The translations under genes were made by a program, and so were the position numbers. A stretch of 42,107 nucleotides of DNA from Lachnospiraceae bacterium (GTDB lineage Bacteria > Bacillota > Clostridia > Lachnospirales > Lachnospiraceae), in contig JAFZLD010000004.1 in assembly GCA_017553505.1 (NCBI GenBank), positions 1-42,107 of the forward strand, read 5' to 3'. The notes under the pieces were generated by a model that ran no database searches, had not been told where the DNA came from, and worked only from the letters and a program-made list of their open reading frames with translations. Positions 5,693 to 15,607 of the stretch are shown here, one piece after another (positions within the stretch are counted from its first letter, which is position 1; each line of letters opens with the position of its first letter).

Positions 5693-8125
5693 ATGAAGTT
5701 TGGTTACTTCGATGACGCCGCCAAAGAATACGTCATCACTACCCCCAAGACACCTCTGCCTTGGATTAACTACCTTGGCACGAACGATTTCTTTTCCCTT
5801 ATTTCGAATACTGCGGGAGGTTACAGTTTCTATAAGGATGCAAAGTTATTAAGACTTACCCGTTTCCGTTACAACAACGTACCCGGAGACTCCAACGGTA
5901 AGTACTATTATATCAAGGATGGTAACACCGTATGGAATCCCGGCTGGATGCCTACCAAGACCGATCTTGATTCTTACGAGTGCCGTCACGGTATCGGATA
6001 CAGCAAGTGGAACTCCTCCAAGAATGGTGTGAGCGCTTCCGTTCTTGCTTTTGTCCCTACCGATGATACATGTGAAATCAATCAGCTTAAGCTTACCAAC
6101 AACACAGATTCCGTTAAGGAACTTAAGCTCTTCTCTTATGTTGAGTGGTGTCTCTGGAATGCTGCTGACGATATGCAGAACTTCCAGCGTAACTTCTCTA
6201 CCGGTGAGGTAGAAGTTATCGATTCCACCATTTATCACAAGACCGAGTACAGAGAGCGTCGTAATCACTACGCAATCTTCACCGTTAATACCAAGATTGA
6301 CGGTTTCGATACTCAGAGAGAAAACTTCCTCGGCGCATATCGTGACAACCACGATCCCGAAGTAGTATTCGAAAAGGGCGCCTGCACAGGCTCTATCGCT
6401 CACGGCTGGTCACCCGTTGCGGTTCACGAAATCTCTGTGAAGCTTGAACCCGGTGAGACCAAGTCCTATGTATTCTTGCTCGGATATTGTGAGAATCCCG
6501 ACAATGATAAGTGGGAATCCAAGAATGTAGTCAACAAGAAGCCCGCCAAGGCTCTTATTACAAAATATCAGACAGATGCCGATGTTGACAAGGCTTTTGC
6601 TAAATTAAAGACATATTGGGACAATTTGTTGTCTATTTATACACTCGAAAGCTCCAACGACAAGGTTAACCGTATGGTTAACATCTGGAACCAGTACCAG
6701 TGTATGGTTACCTTCAACATGTCACGTTCCGCTTCTTACTACGAGTCCGGTATCGGCCGCGGTATGGGCTTCAGAGATTCCAACCAGGACCTTCTCGGTT
6801 TCGTACACCTCATTCCCGAGCGTGCGCGTGAGCGTATCATCGATATCGCTTCCACTCAATTTGAGAACGGTTCCGCATATCACCAGTACCAGCCTCTTAC
6901 CAAGCGCGGTAACTCCGACATCGGTTCAGGCTTCAACGACGATCCGTTGTGGCTCATCGCAGGTACTTCCGCATATGTTCGCGAGACAGGTGACGTATCT
7001 ATATTAAAAGAAATCGTACCTTACGACAACGATATGTCCGTTGCCACCACTTTGATGGAGCACTTAAAGCGTTCTTTTGACTTTACCGTTAATAACAAGG
7101 GACCTCACAAGCTTCCTCTTATCGGTCGTGCAGACTGGAATGACTGCCTTAACCTTAACTGCTTCTCAGAGCATCCCGGTGAATCCTTCCAGTGCTTCGG
7201 TCCTTCGGAAGGCCCCGTTGCAGAGTCCGTATTCATCGCAGGTATGTTTGTTAAGTACGGTGAAGAGTACGCTCAGCTTGCAGAGCTTCTTGGCGATACC
7301 GCTGAGGCAGAGCGTGCCCGCAAGGAAGTTAAGATTATGTATGATACAGTCCTTGAAGCAGGTTGGGACGGCGACTGGTTCGTAAGAGCTTATGATGCTT
7401 ATTCTAACAAGATTGGTTCCAAGGAATGTGAAGAAGGTAAGATTTTCATCGAGAGTAACGGTTTCTGTTCTTTGGCCGGCATTGGTGTCAAGGAAGGACT
7501 TGCCGAGAAGGCACTCGATTCAGTTAAGAAGTATCTTGACTGCAAGTACGGCGTAATGATTTTACAGCCCGCTTACACAGTTTACCACTTAGAGCTTGGT
7601 GAAATTTCCTCATATCCTCCGGGATACAAGGAGAATGCCGGAATCTTCTGCCACAACAACCCTTGGGTATCCATCGCAGAGACAGTTATCGGCCGTGGCG
7701 ACAGAGCATTCGAAATTTACAAGAAGACCTGTCCCGCTTACACCGAAGAGATTTCCGAGATTCACAAGACCGAGCCTTACGTATACTGCCAGATGGTAGC
7801 AGGTAACGATGCTTACATCCCCGGCGAAGGCAAGAACTCCTGGCTTACAGGTACCGCTGCCTGGACATTTGTAAACATCTCACAGTACATCCTCGGCGTA
7901 TATCCTACTCACAAGGGACTTTCCGTAGACCCTTGCGTACCTTCCGACTTCGGCGACTTCAAGGTTACCCGTAAGTTCCGCGGCGCTTCCTACGAGATTT
8001 CCGTTAAGACAAACGGTTCTCAGAAGGGCGTTAAGAAGCTTATCGTAGACGGTCAGGAAGTTGAAGGAACCGTAATTCCTTTCGTAGAAGGCAAGAAGAA
8101 TTATAAGGTAGAAGTGGTTATGTAA
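5693..8125 (+). CDS. cbp: Cellobiose phosphorylase (GH94)
   Basis: An 810-residue cytosolic enzyme that splits cellobiose with phosphate into alpha-glucose 1-phosphate and glucose, saving ATP. The N-terminal start ([17 protein letters not shown]) and the conserved [53 protein letters not shown] and [11 protein letters not shown] (residues 480-490) segments match the cellobiose-specific branch of GH94; the last motif holds the general-acid Asp. Length equals that of characterised cellobiose phosphorylases. Ribosome site AAAGGAG and ATG spacing are good. Codon use is strongly biased, suggesting high expression. It ends in its own terminator at 8153, so it is monocistronic; no sugar transporter is encoded nearby. 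Chitobiose or cellodextrin phosphorylase is less likely. Confidence 0.95.
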   Translation: MKFGYFDDAAKEYVITTPKTPLPWINYLGTNDFFSLISNTAGGYSFYKDAKLLRLTRFRYNNVPGDSNGKYYYIKDGNTVWNPGWMPTKTDLDSYECRHGIGYSKWNSSKNGVSASVLAFVPTDDTCEINQLKLTNNTDSVKELKLFSYVEWCLWNAADDMQNFQRNFSTGEVEVIDSTIYHKTEYRERRNHYAIFTVNTKIDGFDTQRENFLGAYRDNHDPEVVFEKGACTGSIAHGWSPVAVHEISVKLEPGETKSYVFLLGYCENPDNDKWESKNVVNKKPAKALITKYQTDADVDKAFAKLKTYWDNLLSIYTLESSNDKVNRMVNIWNQYQCMVTFNMSRSASYYESGIGRGMGFRDSNQDLLGFVHLIPERARERIIDIASTQFENGSAYHQYQPLTKRGNSDIGSGFNDDPLWLIAGTSAYVRETGDVSILKEIVPYDNDMSVATTLMEHLKRSFDFTVNNKGPHKLPLIGRADWNDCLNLNCFSEHPGESFQCFGPSEGPVAESVFIAGMFVKYGEEYAQLAELLGDTAEAERARKEVKIMYDTVLEAGWDGDWFVRAYDAYSNKIGSKECEEGKIFIESNGFCSLAGIGVKEGLAEKALDSVKKYLDCKYGVMILQPAYTVYHLELGEISSYPPGYKENAGIFCHNNPWVSIAETVIGRGDRAFEIYKKTCPAYTEEISEIHKTEPYVYCQMVAGNDAYIPGEGKNSWLTGTAAWTFVNISQYILGVYPTHKGLSVDPCVPSDFGDFKVTRKFRGASYEISVKTNGSQKGVKKLIVDGQEVEGTVIPFVEGKKNYKVEVVM

Positions 8126-8152
8126 TCGCTTCGATCCTTCCACAAAAAGTTT

Positions 8153-8180
8153 GGGTCATCCCGGTTGGGATGGCCCTTTT
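8153..8180 (+). terminator. Intrinsic terminator of cbp
   Basis: GGGTCATCCC (8153-8162) and GGGATGGCCC (8167-8176) form a 10-bp stem with one G-U and a 4-nt loop, followed by TTTTGTTGT. It lies 28 nt after the cbp stop. Confidence 0.9.
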
Positions 8181-8258
8181 GTTGTGGTGAACTGCTTTCT
8201 TCTGTCGCAATATAATGGTATAGTTCTTGTTGAAGAGATTGTCTTGGGGGCATGAAAT

Positions 8259-8912
8259 ATGAAAGCTGATATTGATTATTCCGAATATTGGGAGCGTTGC
8301 TGGAATGAGGAGGATGCCGAAGCGCTTGAAAAGTGGCTTGAAGACTGGAATCACGCCGGCAGCGAAGAGATAGAGTATTTTAAGGCGCAGGGTGTTAGGA
8401 CTATATGCGATGCTGCGTGTGGGTTCGGTGCGCATACGCTTGCTTTTGCCTCTAATGGGTTCGATGTGGCGGCGTTTGATGTGTCGCCTAAGGCTGTGGA
8501 GTTAACGCGTGCAGGTCTCGCCCGTTATGGATACGGCGATGTCTCGGTGCAGGTGGCTTCTATAACCGATATCGGCTATGATGATGAGACTTTCGATGCA
8601 GCGACAGCTTATGCTGTCTTCGATCACTTGACGGAGGATGATGCCAAGCGTGCTTTGGCTGAGATGCTTCGCATTGTTAAGCCGGGCGGGTTTATTTTGC
8701 TGTCATTCGATGCACCCGAGGAGGATGATTTCTTGTGTCCTCATGAGTTACTTGCGGGCGGAAGTATGGTTTATGGGGCTGAGTCTGAGCGCGAAGGCCT
8801 GATTTTCAGACCTTTCGACGATGCAAAAGTCGTGGCTCTCACCGCAGGACATACGGTAGCGCGTCAGTGGCGCAATCGCAAGGGAGATTTACTTGTTCTT
8901 TTGCAAAAATGA
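8259..8912 (+). CDS. Class I SAM-dependent methyltransferase, substrate unknown
   Basis: A 217-residue cytosolic methyltransferase of the Methyltransf_11/25 type. Motif I is TICDAACGFGAHTLAFA (about residues 47-63), the acidic residue after beta-2 is in AAFDVSPKAVEL, the post-I region is ATAYAVFDHLTEDDA, and motif III is VKPGGFILLSFD. The N-terminal SEYWERCWNEEDAEALEKWL resembles the lid helix of small-molecule methyltransferases. The ATG at 8259 has a G-rich but weak ribosome site (GGGGG). It is a single gene; a terminator-like stem lies at 9252. More GC-rich and with different codon choice from cbp, but nothing proves transfer. The substrate cannot be read from the sequence. Confidence 0.85.
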   Translation: MKADIDYSEYWERCWNEEDAEALEKWLEDWNHAGSEEIEYFKAQGVRTICDAACGFGAHTLAFASNGFDVAAFDVSPKAVELTRAGLARYGYGDVSVQVASITDIGYDDETFDAATAYAVFDHLTEDDAKRALAEMLRIVKPGGFILLSFDAPEEDDFLCPHELLAGGSMVYGAESEREGLIFRPFDDAKVVALTAGHTVARQWRNRKGDLLVLLQK

Positions 8913-9316
8913 GCTTGCTCTTGTCCATAATACTTTCCTTGTTGTCTAATTCCGGCCGATTTCAACCATATTGGTCATCCTTTTTGCATCAGCAAAAAAG
9001 TTGCTATGGTTATTTTTGATGATTTCATAATTAATTAGACATCATATGATAACAGCAAAGTTGAGTGTGATGTTTAAAATGTTGCTTTTCGTGATTAATT
9101 AGATATCTTTTCTTTTTACAAACGCGTCGTCACGAGGCAATTCGTTGGTTCGTCACAAAAAACAATGACTAGAAAGAAGCGTTTGCTCTATTTCTAGTCA
9201 TTACTGCAATTTCCATGTTCTGTTATTGATGTCTAAAATCGACGATTACCGCCTGATTTAGACAATCAGGGCTTTTTGAAGATTTTCGGCTCGTTGTGGT
9301 ACCGGGCTCGGTCACG
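8913..9316. other. Gene-free AT-rich stretch between convergent genes
   Basis: No credible ORF. It holds a 12-bp perfect stem, AATGACTAGAAA (9164-9175) with TTTCTAGTCATT (9191-9202) and a 15-nt loop, four copies of TTAGACA in either orientation (8943, 9035, 9229, 9258) with a near-copy at 9097, and a terminator-like stem at 9252-9277. Confidence 0.7.
9252..9277 (+). terminator. Terminator-like stem for the methyltransferase transcript
   Basis: CCTGATT and AATCAGG around 5 nt, followed by GCTTTTT on the plus strand. It lies 340 nt past the methyltransferase stop and just before the 3' end of the convergent XRE gene. Confidence 0.6.
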
Positions 9317-9847
9317 TTATTTCTTCCCCGTGAGTTTCTTAACCATGCGCAGCTTCGCTTCGCGCAGCTTATACGCGCCCACGCCGGTGAAGATGAAGCC
9401 GACGATAAGCATGCCGAAGGATATGCCTAGGGTCATGCCCTGAAGGAAGTCGTACCAGAAGACGCCTTCATAGGCGGCAAGTGAGTCGATGAAAATAGTC
9501 GCAAGGTATATCGCGAATACGATGCAGGCTACCAGGTACAAATAGTGGAAGCGCCTCGTAACTTTAAGTTTCTCTTCGTTGCTGTACTCGGCAACCGCCA
9601 GTGCGGTTTCTTTGATTTCTCTATCCATAGGTTCCTCCTCCGCGTTACCGGTGAGCATGTCCCTAAGGTCGACGTCATAGAAATCGGAAAGTTCTATCAA
9701 TATGTCAAGGTCGGGAAGGTTCGAGCCGGTCTCCCATCTGGAGACGCTGCGACGCGACACACCGAGTTTCTCGGAGAGTTCCTCCTGCGTTAAACCTTTA
9801 GACTTACGAAGTTCTTTAAGATAGTTACCGATTTTGGATTGATCCAT
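9317..9847 (-). CDS. XRE-family regulator with two membrane segments
   Basis: A 176-residue protein. Residues 6-62 are a helix-turn-helix of the XRE/Cro type (LKELRKSKGLTQEELSEKLG, then SRRSVSRWETG). Residues 72-98 are a charged linker. Two hydrophobic segments follow, YLYLVACIVFAIYLATIFI and the LGISFGMLIVGFIFTGVGAY region, before a basic tail. The regulator is therefore probably tethered to the inner membrane. The ATG is preceded by AAGGAG at 6-7 nt. It is second in a two-gene unit with the small membrane protein at 9881-10066, which starts 33 nt upstream. The signal and targets are unknown; proteins of this layout often respond to envelope stress or peptides. Confidence 0.88.
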   Translation of the reverse strand: MDQSKIGNYLKELRKSKGLTQEELSEKLGVSRRSVSRWETGSNLPDLDILIELSDFYDVDLRDMLTGNAEEEPMDREIKETALAVAEYSNEEKLKVTRRFHYLYLVACIVFAIYLATIFIDSLAAYEGVFWYDFLQGMTLGISFGMLIVGFIFTGVGAYKLREAKLRMVKKLTGKK

Positions 9848-9880
9848 GCCGTTCTCCTTAGATGAATTACCGACCGGATG

Positions 9881-10066
9881 CTATGCCTCTTTGTTCTTTC
9901 TTACTCGGTTCCAATGAAAACTTGATAGAAGGCAAGAGATTGCAAAGCAACCTGTATAGCACCAAATGGGTAAAGAAAGTGTGTGCGTAACTTCTACTAA
10001 GATAAGAAGTACAATTCCCAATACTAAAATTGTTCCGCTGATGATTAATACGATGTTCTTTTTCAT
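9881..10066 (-). CDS. Small two-segment membrane protein
   Basis: 61 residues: basic MKKN start, a hydrophobic segment at about 5-26 (VLIISGTILVLGIVLLILV) and a second, Cys-containing one at about 32-48, ending in a basic RNRVRKNKEA-like tail. It has a good ribosome site (AAAGGAG, 7 nt before ATG), which supports real translation. No family is recognised. It is co-directional with and 33 nt from the membrane-linked XRE regulator, so the pair may work together, for instance as sensor and regulator or as a target and its control; this is only inference. Confidence 0.72.
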   Translation of the reverse strand: MKKNIVLIISGTILVLGIVLLILVEVTHTLSLPIWCYTGCFAISCLLSSFHWNRVRKNKEA

Positions 10067-10167
10067 GATGTTTCTCCTTTGTGAGTGGTTTTCGTTACAC
10101 CCTCATTATGGAAAAAGAACACGTCTCATTAAAGGACACAAAACGTCCAAAAGTCCTAAATATCAAA

Positions 10168-10182
10168 TGAGACACAACTGTC

Positions 10183-10185
<3 letters not shown>
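10168..10185. promoter_or_regulatory. 18-bp perfect dyad TGAGACA-caac-TGTCTCA
   Basis: A 7-4-7 palindrome that overlaps the stop codon of aguB and lies 102 nt upstream of the small membrane protein. A further half-site GTCTCATT is at 10123-10130. It may be an operator of the XRE unit or a weak terminator for the polyamine operon, since the minus strand continues TTTGATATTT. Confidence 0.5.
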
Positions 10186-11058
<873 letters not shown>

Positions 11059-11190
11059 AACCGAACTCCTTATTTAACAAGGTACCAATCCATTTGTGAA
11101 GTACCAACCGGATTGCGGAACTCTCCGCGTGGCGGCCATTTTAGTGCTAATGCCCGCCATCATAAACCTACAATACAGGTTCATGATTCC
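11059..11190. other. 132-nt spacer inside the polyamine operon with small repeats
   Basis: It holds GTACCAA twice (11082 and 11101), the hairpin GCGGAACTCTCCGC (11115-11128), which differs at two positions from the complement of the 14-mer at 4417, and AAACCT/AGGTT around 7 nt near 11166-11182. The aguB ribosome site is at 11065-11070. No T-run marks a terminator. Confidence 0.55.
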
Positions 11191-12273
11191 TTATACCTGC
11201 TGCGTCACACAATGTATATTTCCCCCACCCACAATAATATCTCTTGCGGGCACGGGCACCACTGTTCTTTGTTTACATAACTTAGTCATGATATCTACTG
11301 CTCTCTTATCGCTCTCAGCGTTAACTCCGCCGAATTGCGGCAAAAGAACATAATCGTTGCAAAAATAGAAGTTGACATAACTCGCAGCCAATCTCTCTCC
11401 GACTTCACGCACGTCTTCACCTTCCTCGAAGATGTATCCCTCCAAATCCTCAGGCGTTACCGTCACGGGCACCGAAGGAATCGGAAGTTTGTGAACCTTC
11501 ATTCCTGCTGCCTCAAGCACCTTAAGACATCCAAGCGACATCTCATACTGCGGGTCGTTCTCATCGTCGGTCCACGCAAGCACTACTTCATCGACATCTA
11601 TAAAAGCGCACACATTATCAACGTGCTCATTGGTCTCATCGTTATAAATTCCACGGGGAAGCCAGATTACGCGCTCAGCACCGAGAAAAGTCTTCAGACG
11701 TTCTTCAATCTGAGCCTTCGTAAGCGCCGGATTGCGCCCCTTACTTAACAGGCAGCTCTCCGTAACCATCAAAGTCCCCGCACCGTTAGAGTGCACGGAA
11801 CCACCTTCCAGTACGAAATCGCCGGCATCATAATAATCATAACCGACCGCATCGCAAAATGCTACAGCCAGAGCATCGTCACGCTCCCAGTGCGCATACA
11901 AACCGTCCACTTCACCGCCCCAGGCATTAAAGCGCCAGTTTATACCACGCACGACACCGTCGGCATTCTTAACAAAAGTAGGTGCCGTATCCCGCGCCCA
12001 TGCATCATCGGTAGGAATCTTTACAAACCGAACAGCCACTAAGTCACCGAGCATATCGCGCGCCACAGACTCAGTATTGTCGCTTACCACAACATACACA
12101 GTCTCGCACTCCGCTATCTTTCTGATAATCGAAGCAAACACCTTCTGCGCGGGCTTAGCACCATGCGGCCATGAACCGGGACGCTCCGGGAATATCATTA
12201 TCGTGGCATCATGAGGCTCGAACTCAGCCGGCATCCTGAAGCCGTCCTTCTTAGGCTTTGAATCTATCCTCAT
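11191..12273 (-). CDS. aguA: Agmatine deiminase
   Basis: A 360-residue enzyme of the guanidino-modifying (pentein) fold that converts agmatine to N-carbamoylputrescine and ammonia. Family marks: [21 protein letters not shown] at the N-terminus, [44 protein letters not shown] and the catalytic Cys355 in [11 protein letters not shown] at the extreme C-terminus. Its ATG overlaps the nspC stop as ATGA (12270-12273), so translation is coupled. It acts directly between SpeA and AguB, and all three genes lie in one transcript. Confidence 0.96.
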   Translation of the reverse strand: MRIDSKPKKDGFRMPAEFEPHDATIMIFPERPGSWPHGAKPAQKVFASIIRKIAECETVYVVVSDNTESVARDMLGDLVAVRFVKIPTDDAWARDTAPTFVKNADGVVRGINWRFNAWGGEVDGLYAHWERDDALAVAFCDAVGYDYYDAGDFVLEGGSVHSNGAGTLMVTESCLLSKGRNPALTKAQIEERLKTFLGAERVIWLPRGIYNDETNEHVDNVCAFIDVDEVVLAWTDDENDPQYEMSLGCLKVLEAAGMKVHKLPIPSVPVTVTPEDLEGYIFEEGEDVREVGERLAASYVNFYFCNDYVLLPQFGGVNAESDKRAVDIMTKLCKQRTVVPVPARDIIVGGGNIHCVTQQV

Positions 12274-13400
12274 GAAAGCCTCTCCTTAAAATCATTATAT
12301 CCAAAACTCTTTATAACTTTATACTGACCATTCGAGTCAATCACCGAAATATCCGGCAATCCCATACCGTTAAAGGTATTGTTCTTAACCATCGAGTAAA
12401 TCGCCATGTCCTCGAACACCAGCGTATCCCCTACTTCCAAGGGCTTGTCAAAAGAATAATCTCCAATCACATCTCCCGCCAGGCAAGTACACGAAGAAAG
12501 CCTGTAATCATAAGCCTTCTCACCCTTCTTACCCGAAGCACAAAGCGGAGGTCTGTAAGGCATCTCAAGCACGTCAGGCATATGGCAAGCCGCTGAAGCG
12601 TCTAGAATAGCCACATCTATACCGTTATGAACAATATCCAACACGCATGTCACAAGGTATCCCGCGTTCAAAGCAATAGCCTCGCCCGGCTCAAGATACA
12701 CTTCCACACCGTAACGTTCCTTAAACTCGCGCACCAGCTTAACAAGCAAATCTCTGTCGTAATCATCTCTCGTAATATGATGGCCGCCGCCGAAATTCAC
12801 CCACTTTAAGCCCTTTATATACTGCCCGAACTTTTCCTCAAAAGCCTTCATGGTAACTTCAAGCGCATCCGAACCCTGCTCACACAAGGTATGAAAATGA
12901 AGCCCATCGACATACTCAAGCACCGCCGGGTCAAAATTGGCCAAAGTTGCACCAAGCCTTGAACCTGCCGCGCAGGGGTCGTAAATAGCCGTCTCCTGTG
13001 TAGAGCACTCAGGATTTACACGAAGTCCGATACTCTTACCGACACACTTGTCTTTATAGCGCATCACTTCAGCTACGGAGTTAAACACAATATGGTCCGA
13101 CACCGCCACAATCTCATCAATCTCCGAAGGCTTATAAGCCGGCGAAAAAACATGCACCTCGCCCTTAAACTCTTCGCGACCCAGCTTAGCCTCGAAAAGC
13201 CCGCTGGCAGTCGTACCGTCAAGGTACTTCTCAATCACAGGGTACAAAGAAAACATCGAGAAGGCCTTCTGCGCAAGCAAAATCTTGCAGCCCGCAGCTT
13301 CCTTGACCGATTTAAGAATCTCGAGGTTCTTAACGAGCTTAGCCTCGTCAACCACATATGCAGGTGTTTTAATCTTTTCAAAAACAGGAAAATTAACCAC
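12270..13400 (-). CDS. nspC: Carboxynorspermidine/carboxyspermidine decarboxylase
   Basis: A 376-residue PLP enzyme of the alanine-racemase fold (group IV decarboxylase) that converts carboxyspermidine to spermidine. The PLP lysine is K45 in [10 protein letters not shown]. NspC-type segments follow: [64 protein letters not shown] and the [18 protein letters not shown] substrate Cys/Asp motif. It pairs with the dehydrogenase encoded 35 nt upstream, and it overlaps aguA by 4 nt. Confidence 0.95.
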   Translation of the reverse strand: MVNFPVFEKIKTPAYVVDEAKLVKNLEILKSVKEAAGCKILLAQKAFSMFSLYPVIEKYLDGTTASGLFEAKLGREEFKGEVHVFSPAYKPSEIDEIVAVSDHIVFNSVAEVMRYKDKCVGKSIGLRVNPECSTQETAIYDPCAAGSRLGATLANFDPAVLEYVDGLHFHTLCEQGSDALEVTMKAFEEKFGQYIKGLKWVNFGGGHHITRDDYDRDLLVKLVREFKERYGVEVYLEPGEAIALNAGYLVTCVLDIVHNGIDVAILDASAACHMPDVLEMPYRPPLCASGKKGEKAYDYRLSSCTCLAGDVIGDYSFDKPLEVGDTLVFEDMAIYSMVKNNTFNGMGLPDISVIDSNGQYKVIKSFGYNDFKERLS

Positions 13401-13435
13401 TACAAATCTCCAATAAAACGCGAGCCCGGCAAGCG

Positions 13436-14689
13436 TTAGTCTACTTTAACAGGATTCTCATCCACAACCCAAGGCAAACCATACTTATTAAGTGCCTCCA
13501 TATAAGGGTCGGGATCGAACTCTTCCACATTAAATACGCCGGCCTTGTTCCATGTTCCGCTTGCTACCATAGCAGTTCCGATCATAGCAGGAACGCCTGT
13601 GGTGTAGCTGATAGCCTGCGCGCCGGTTTCTTTGAACGCTTCCTGATGGTCGCAGACGTTATAAATATAGATAGTCTTCTCAACTCCGTCCTTAACACCG
13701 GTGAAGATGCATCCGATGTTGGTCTTACCTACGGTTCTGGGACCGAGAGACGCAGGATCGGGCAATAATGCCTTTAAGAACTTGATGGGAACTATCTTTT
13801 GACCTTCAAAGTCAACAGGTGTTGTGCCGAGCATACCCACATTTTCAAGACACTTCATGTGAGTTAAGTAGCTCTGGCCGAAAGTCATAAAGAAACGAAT
13901 TCTCTTAATTTTGGGGATGTTCTTCGCAAGGGACTCAATCTCCTCATGGTGAAGAAGGTACATATCCTTCTGACCCACCTGGTCAAAATCGTACACTCTC
14001 TTAATTTCCATAGGCTTGGTCTCTACCCAGTGGCCGTCTTCCCAGTAAGAACCGTTCGCGGAAACCTCACGAAGGTTAATCTCGGGATTGAAGTTAGTCG
14101 CAAAAGGATAACCATGGTCACCGCCGTTGCAATCAAGAATATCTATATAATGAATTTCATCAAAATAATGCTTGAGCGCATAAGCCGAGTACACCTGAGT
14201 TACTCCGGGATCGAAACCGGTTCCGAGAAGAGCGGTAAGTCCTGCCTTCTTAAACTTCTCGTCATAAGCCCACTGCCAGCTGTAATCAAAGTACGCGGTG
14301 AAGCCTTTCTCCTTACAACGCTTCTCATAAATAGCGCGCCACTCGGGATCGTCTGTATCCTCGGCCTCGTAATTGGCTGTATCCACATAATTGGCACCGG
14401 CCTCAAGGCAAGCATCCATAATTGTTAAGTCCTGATAAGGAAGCGCCACATTAAGCACTGTATGAGGCTTAAACTCCTTCATAAGAGCTACCAGAGATTC
14501 CTTGGAATCTGCATTGACCGTAGCGGTCGTAATCTTGGCCTGAGTCTTGTCTCTTAACTTCTCAGCCAAAGCATCGCACTTGGATACGGTTCTGCTTGCA
14601 AGCAAAATCTCCGTAAACAAAGGATTCTCACAACATTTGTAAATTGCAACGGTAGCAACACCGCCACATCCGATAACCATTAACTTCAT
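13436..14689 (-). CDS. Carboxynorspermidine/carboxyspermidine synthase (saccharopine dehydrogenase family)
   Basis: A 417-residue NADPH-dependent enzyme that condenses putrescine (or diaminopropane) with aspartate semialdehyde to give carboxyspermidine (or carboxynorspermidine). The N-terminal Rossmann motif is VIGCGGVATVAIYKC. NVALPYQDLTIMDACLEAG, GANYVDTANYE and GTGFDPGVTQVYSAYALKHY are typical of the CASDH branch rather than of lysine-degrading saccharopine dehydrogenases. Length fits the family. It sits between speE and nspC, whose product decarboxylates its product. Which diamine is preferred cannot be decided from sequence; the adjacent agmatine route points to putrescine. Confidence 0.93.
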   Translation of the reverse strand: MKLMVIGCGGVATVAIYKCCENPLFTEILLASRTVSKCDALAEKLRDKTQAKITTATVNADSKESLVALMKEFKPHTVLNVALPYQDLTIMDACLEAGANYVDTANYEAEDTDDPEWRAIYEKRCKEKGFTAYFDYSWQWAYDEKFKKAGLTALLGTGFDPGVTQVYSAYALKHYFDEIHYIDILDCNGGDHGYPFATNFNPEINLREVSANGSYWEDGHWVETKPMEIKRVYDFDQVGQKDMYLLHHEEIESLAKNIPKIKRIRFFMTFGQSYLTHMKCLENVGMLGTTPVDFEGQKIVPIKFLKALLPDPASLGPRTVGKTNIGCIFTGVKDGVEKTIYIYNVCDHQEAFKETGAQAISYTTGVPAMIGTAMVASGTWNKAGVFNVEEFDPDPYMEALNKYGLPWVVDENPVKVD

Positions 14690-14714
14690 AATTCTGTATC
14701 CTCCATAACTTAAT

Positions 14715-15584
14715 TCACTTCTTAGATTCTTCTTCTCTTAACAAATCTTCCACATACTTAGGCAGCATAAACGCTCCCATATGCAAATTCGTCGTGTAAT
14801 ACCACGTCTTAATGCCACGCTCGTTCCAGCGCTTCGCATCCAAATCTTTAATCGGATGGTACTTCTTACTTGCAAATCCGAACAGCCAGTAGCCGGACGG
14901 GCACGTAGGAATATGCGCCTGATATACACGGCTTACAGGGAAGCTCTTAAACGCTTTCTTGTGCATCGCGCGACAGGTCTCTTCGTCTTCGTCAAAAAAA
15001 GGACTTCCGTGCTGATATACCATAATTCCGTCATCTTTAAGTGCTTTGTAACACGAGCCGTAGAACTCCTTCGTAAATAAACCTGCCGTATGGCCCAAGG
15101 GGTCCGTGGAATCGTTGATAATCAAATCGTACTCATCGGTCTTACCGCGCAAGAACCTAAGTCCGTCACGGTTATGAAGCCTTACGCGCGGGTCATCGAG
15201 ACCGCAGGCGTTATCCGGAAAGAACTCGCGACATACGCTTACGAACATTTCGTCGGGCTCCACCACATCGATTTCTTCTATTTCATCATAGTAACTAAGC
15301 TCTCTTGCCACACCGCCGTCACCGCCGCCGATTACAAGAACCTTGCGCACGTGAGGGTGCACCGCCATGGGCACATGAACTATCATTTCATCATAAGTAA
15401 ATTCGTCTTTCTCAGAGAAAATAACGCTTCCGTCCGACGTAAGGAATCTTCCGAACTCCGCCGAATCAAAAACATCAATCTTCTGAAAATCGCTTGTACC
15501 GCTGAAAAGCTGCCTGTCCACACGAATCGACATCTTTACATTGTCCGTGTGCATCTCGGAAAACCAAAACTCCATCGCTTCCAT
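14715..15584 (-). CDS. speE: Spermidine synthase (putrescine aminopropyltransferase)
   Basis: A 289-residue aminopropyltransferase that transfers aminopropyl from decarboxylated SAM to putrescine. The N-terminal beta domain has the usual FQKIDVFDSAEFGRFL, SEKDEFTYDEMIVH and HPHVRKVLVIGGGDGGVARE segments. The catalytic Asp lies in DLIINDSTDPLGHTAG, and YQHGSPFF follows. Start: the first ATG (15584) has GGAAGG very close, and an ATG at 15575 is an alternative. No speD (SAM decarboxylase) is in the operon although the gene sits beside a complete SAM-independent route, so it either uses dcSAM made elsewhere or has a different acceptor or donor. Confidence 0.94.
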   Translation of the reverse strand: MEAMEFWFSEMHTDNVKMSIRVDRQLFSGTSDFQKIDVFDSAEFGRFLTSDGSVIFSEKDEFTYDEMIVHVPMAVHPHVRKVLVIGGGDGGVARELSYYDEIEEIDVVEPDEMFVSVCREFFPDNACGLDDPRVRLHNRDGLRFLRGKTDEYDLIINDSTDPLGHTAGLFTKEFYGSCYKALKDDGIMVYQHGSPFFDEDEETCRAMHKKAFKSFPVSRVYQAHIPTCPSGYWLFGFASKKYHPIKDLDAKRWNERGIKTWYYTTNLHMGAFMLPKYVEDLLREEESKK

Positions 15585-15607
15585 TTCCTTCCCAAATCAA
15601 CCAAACA

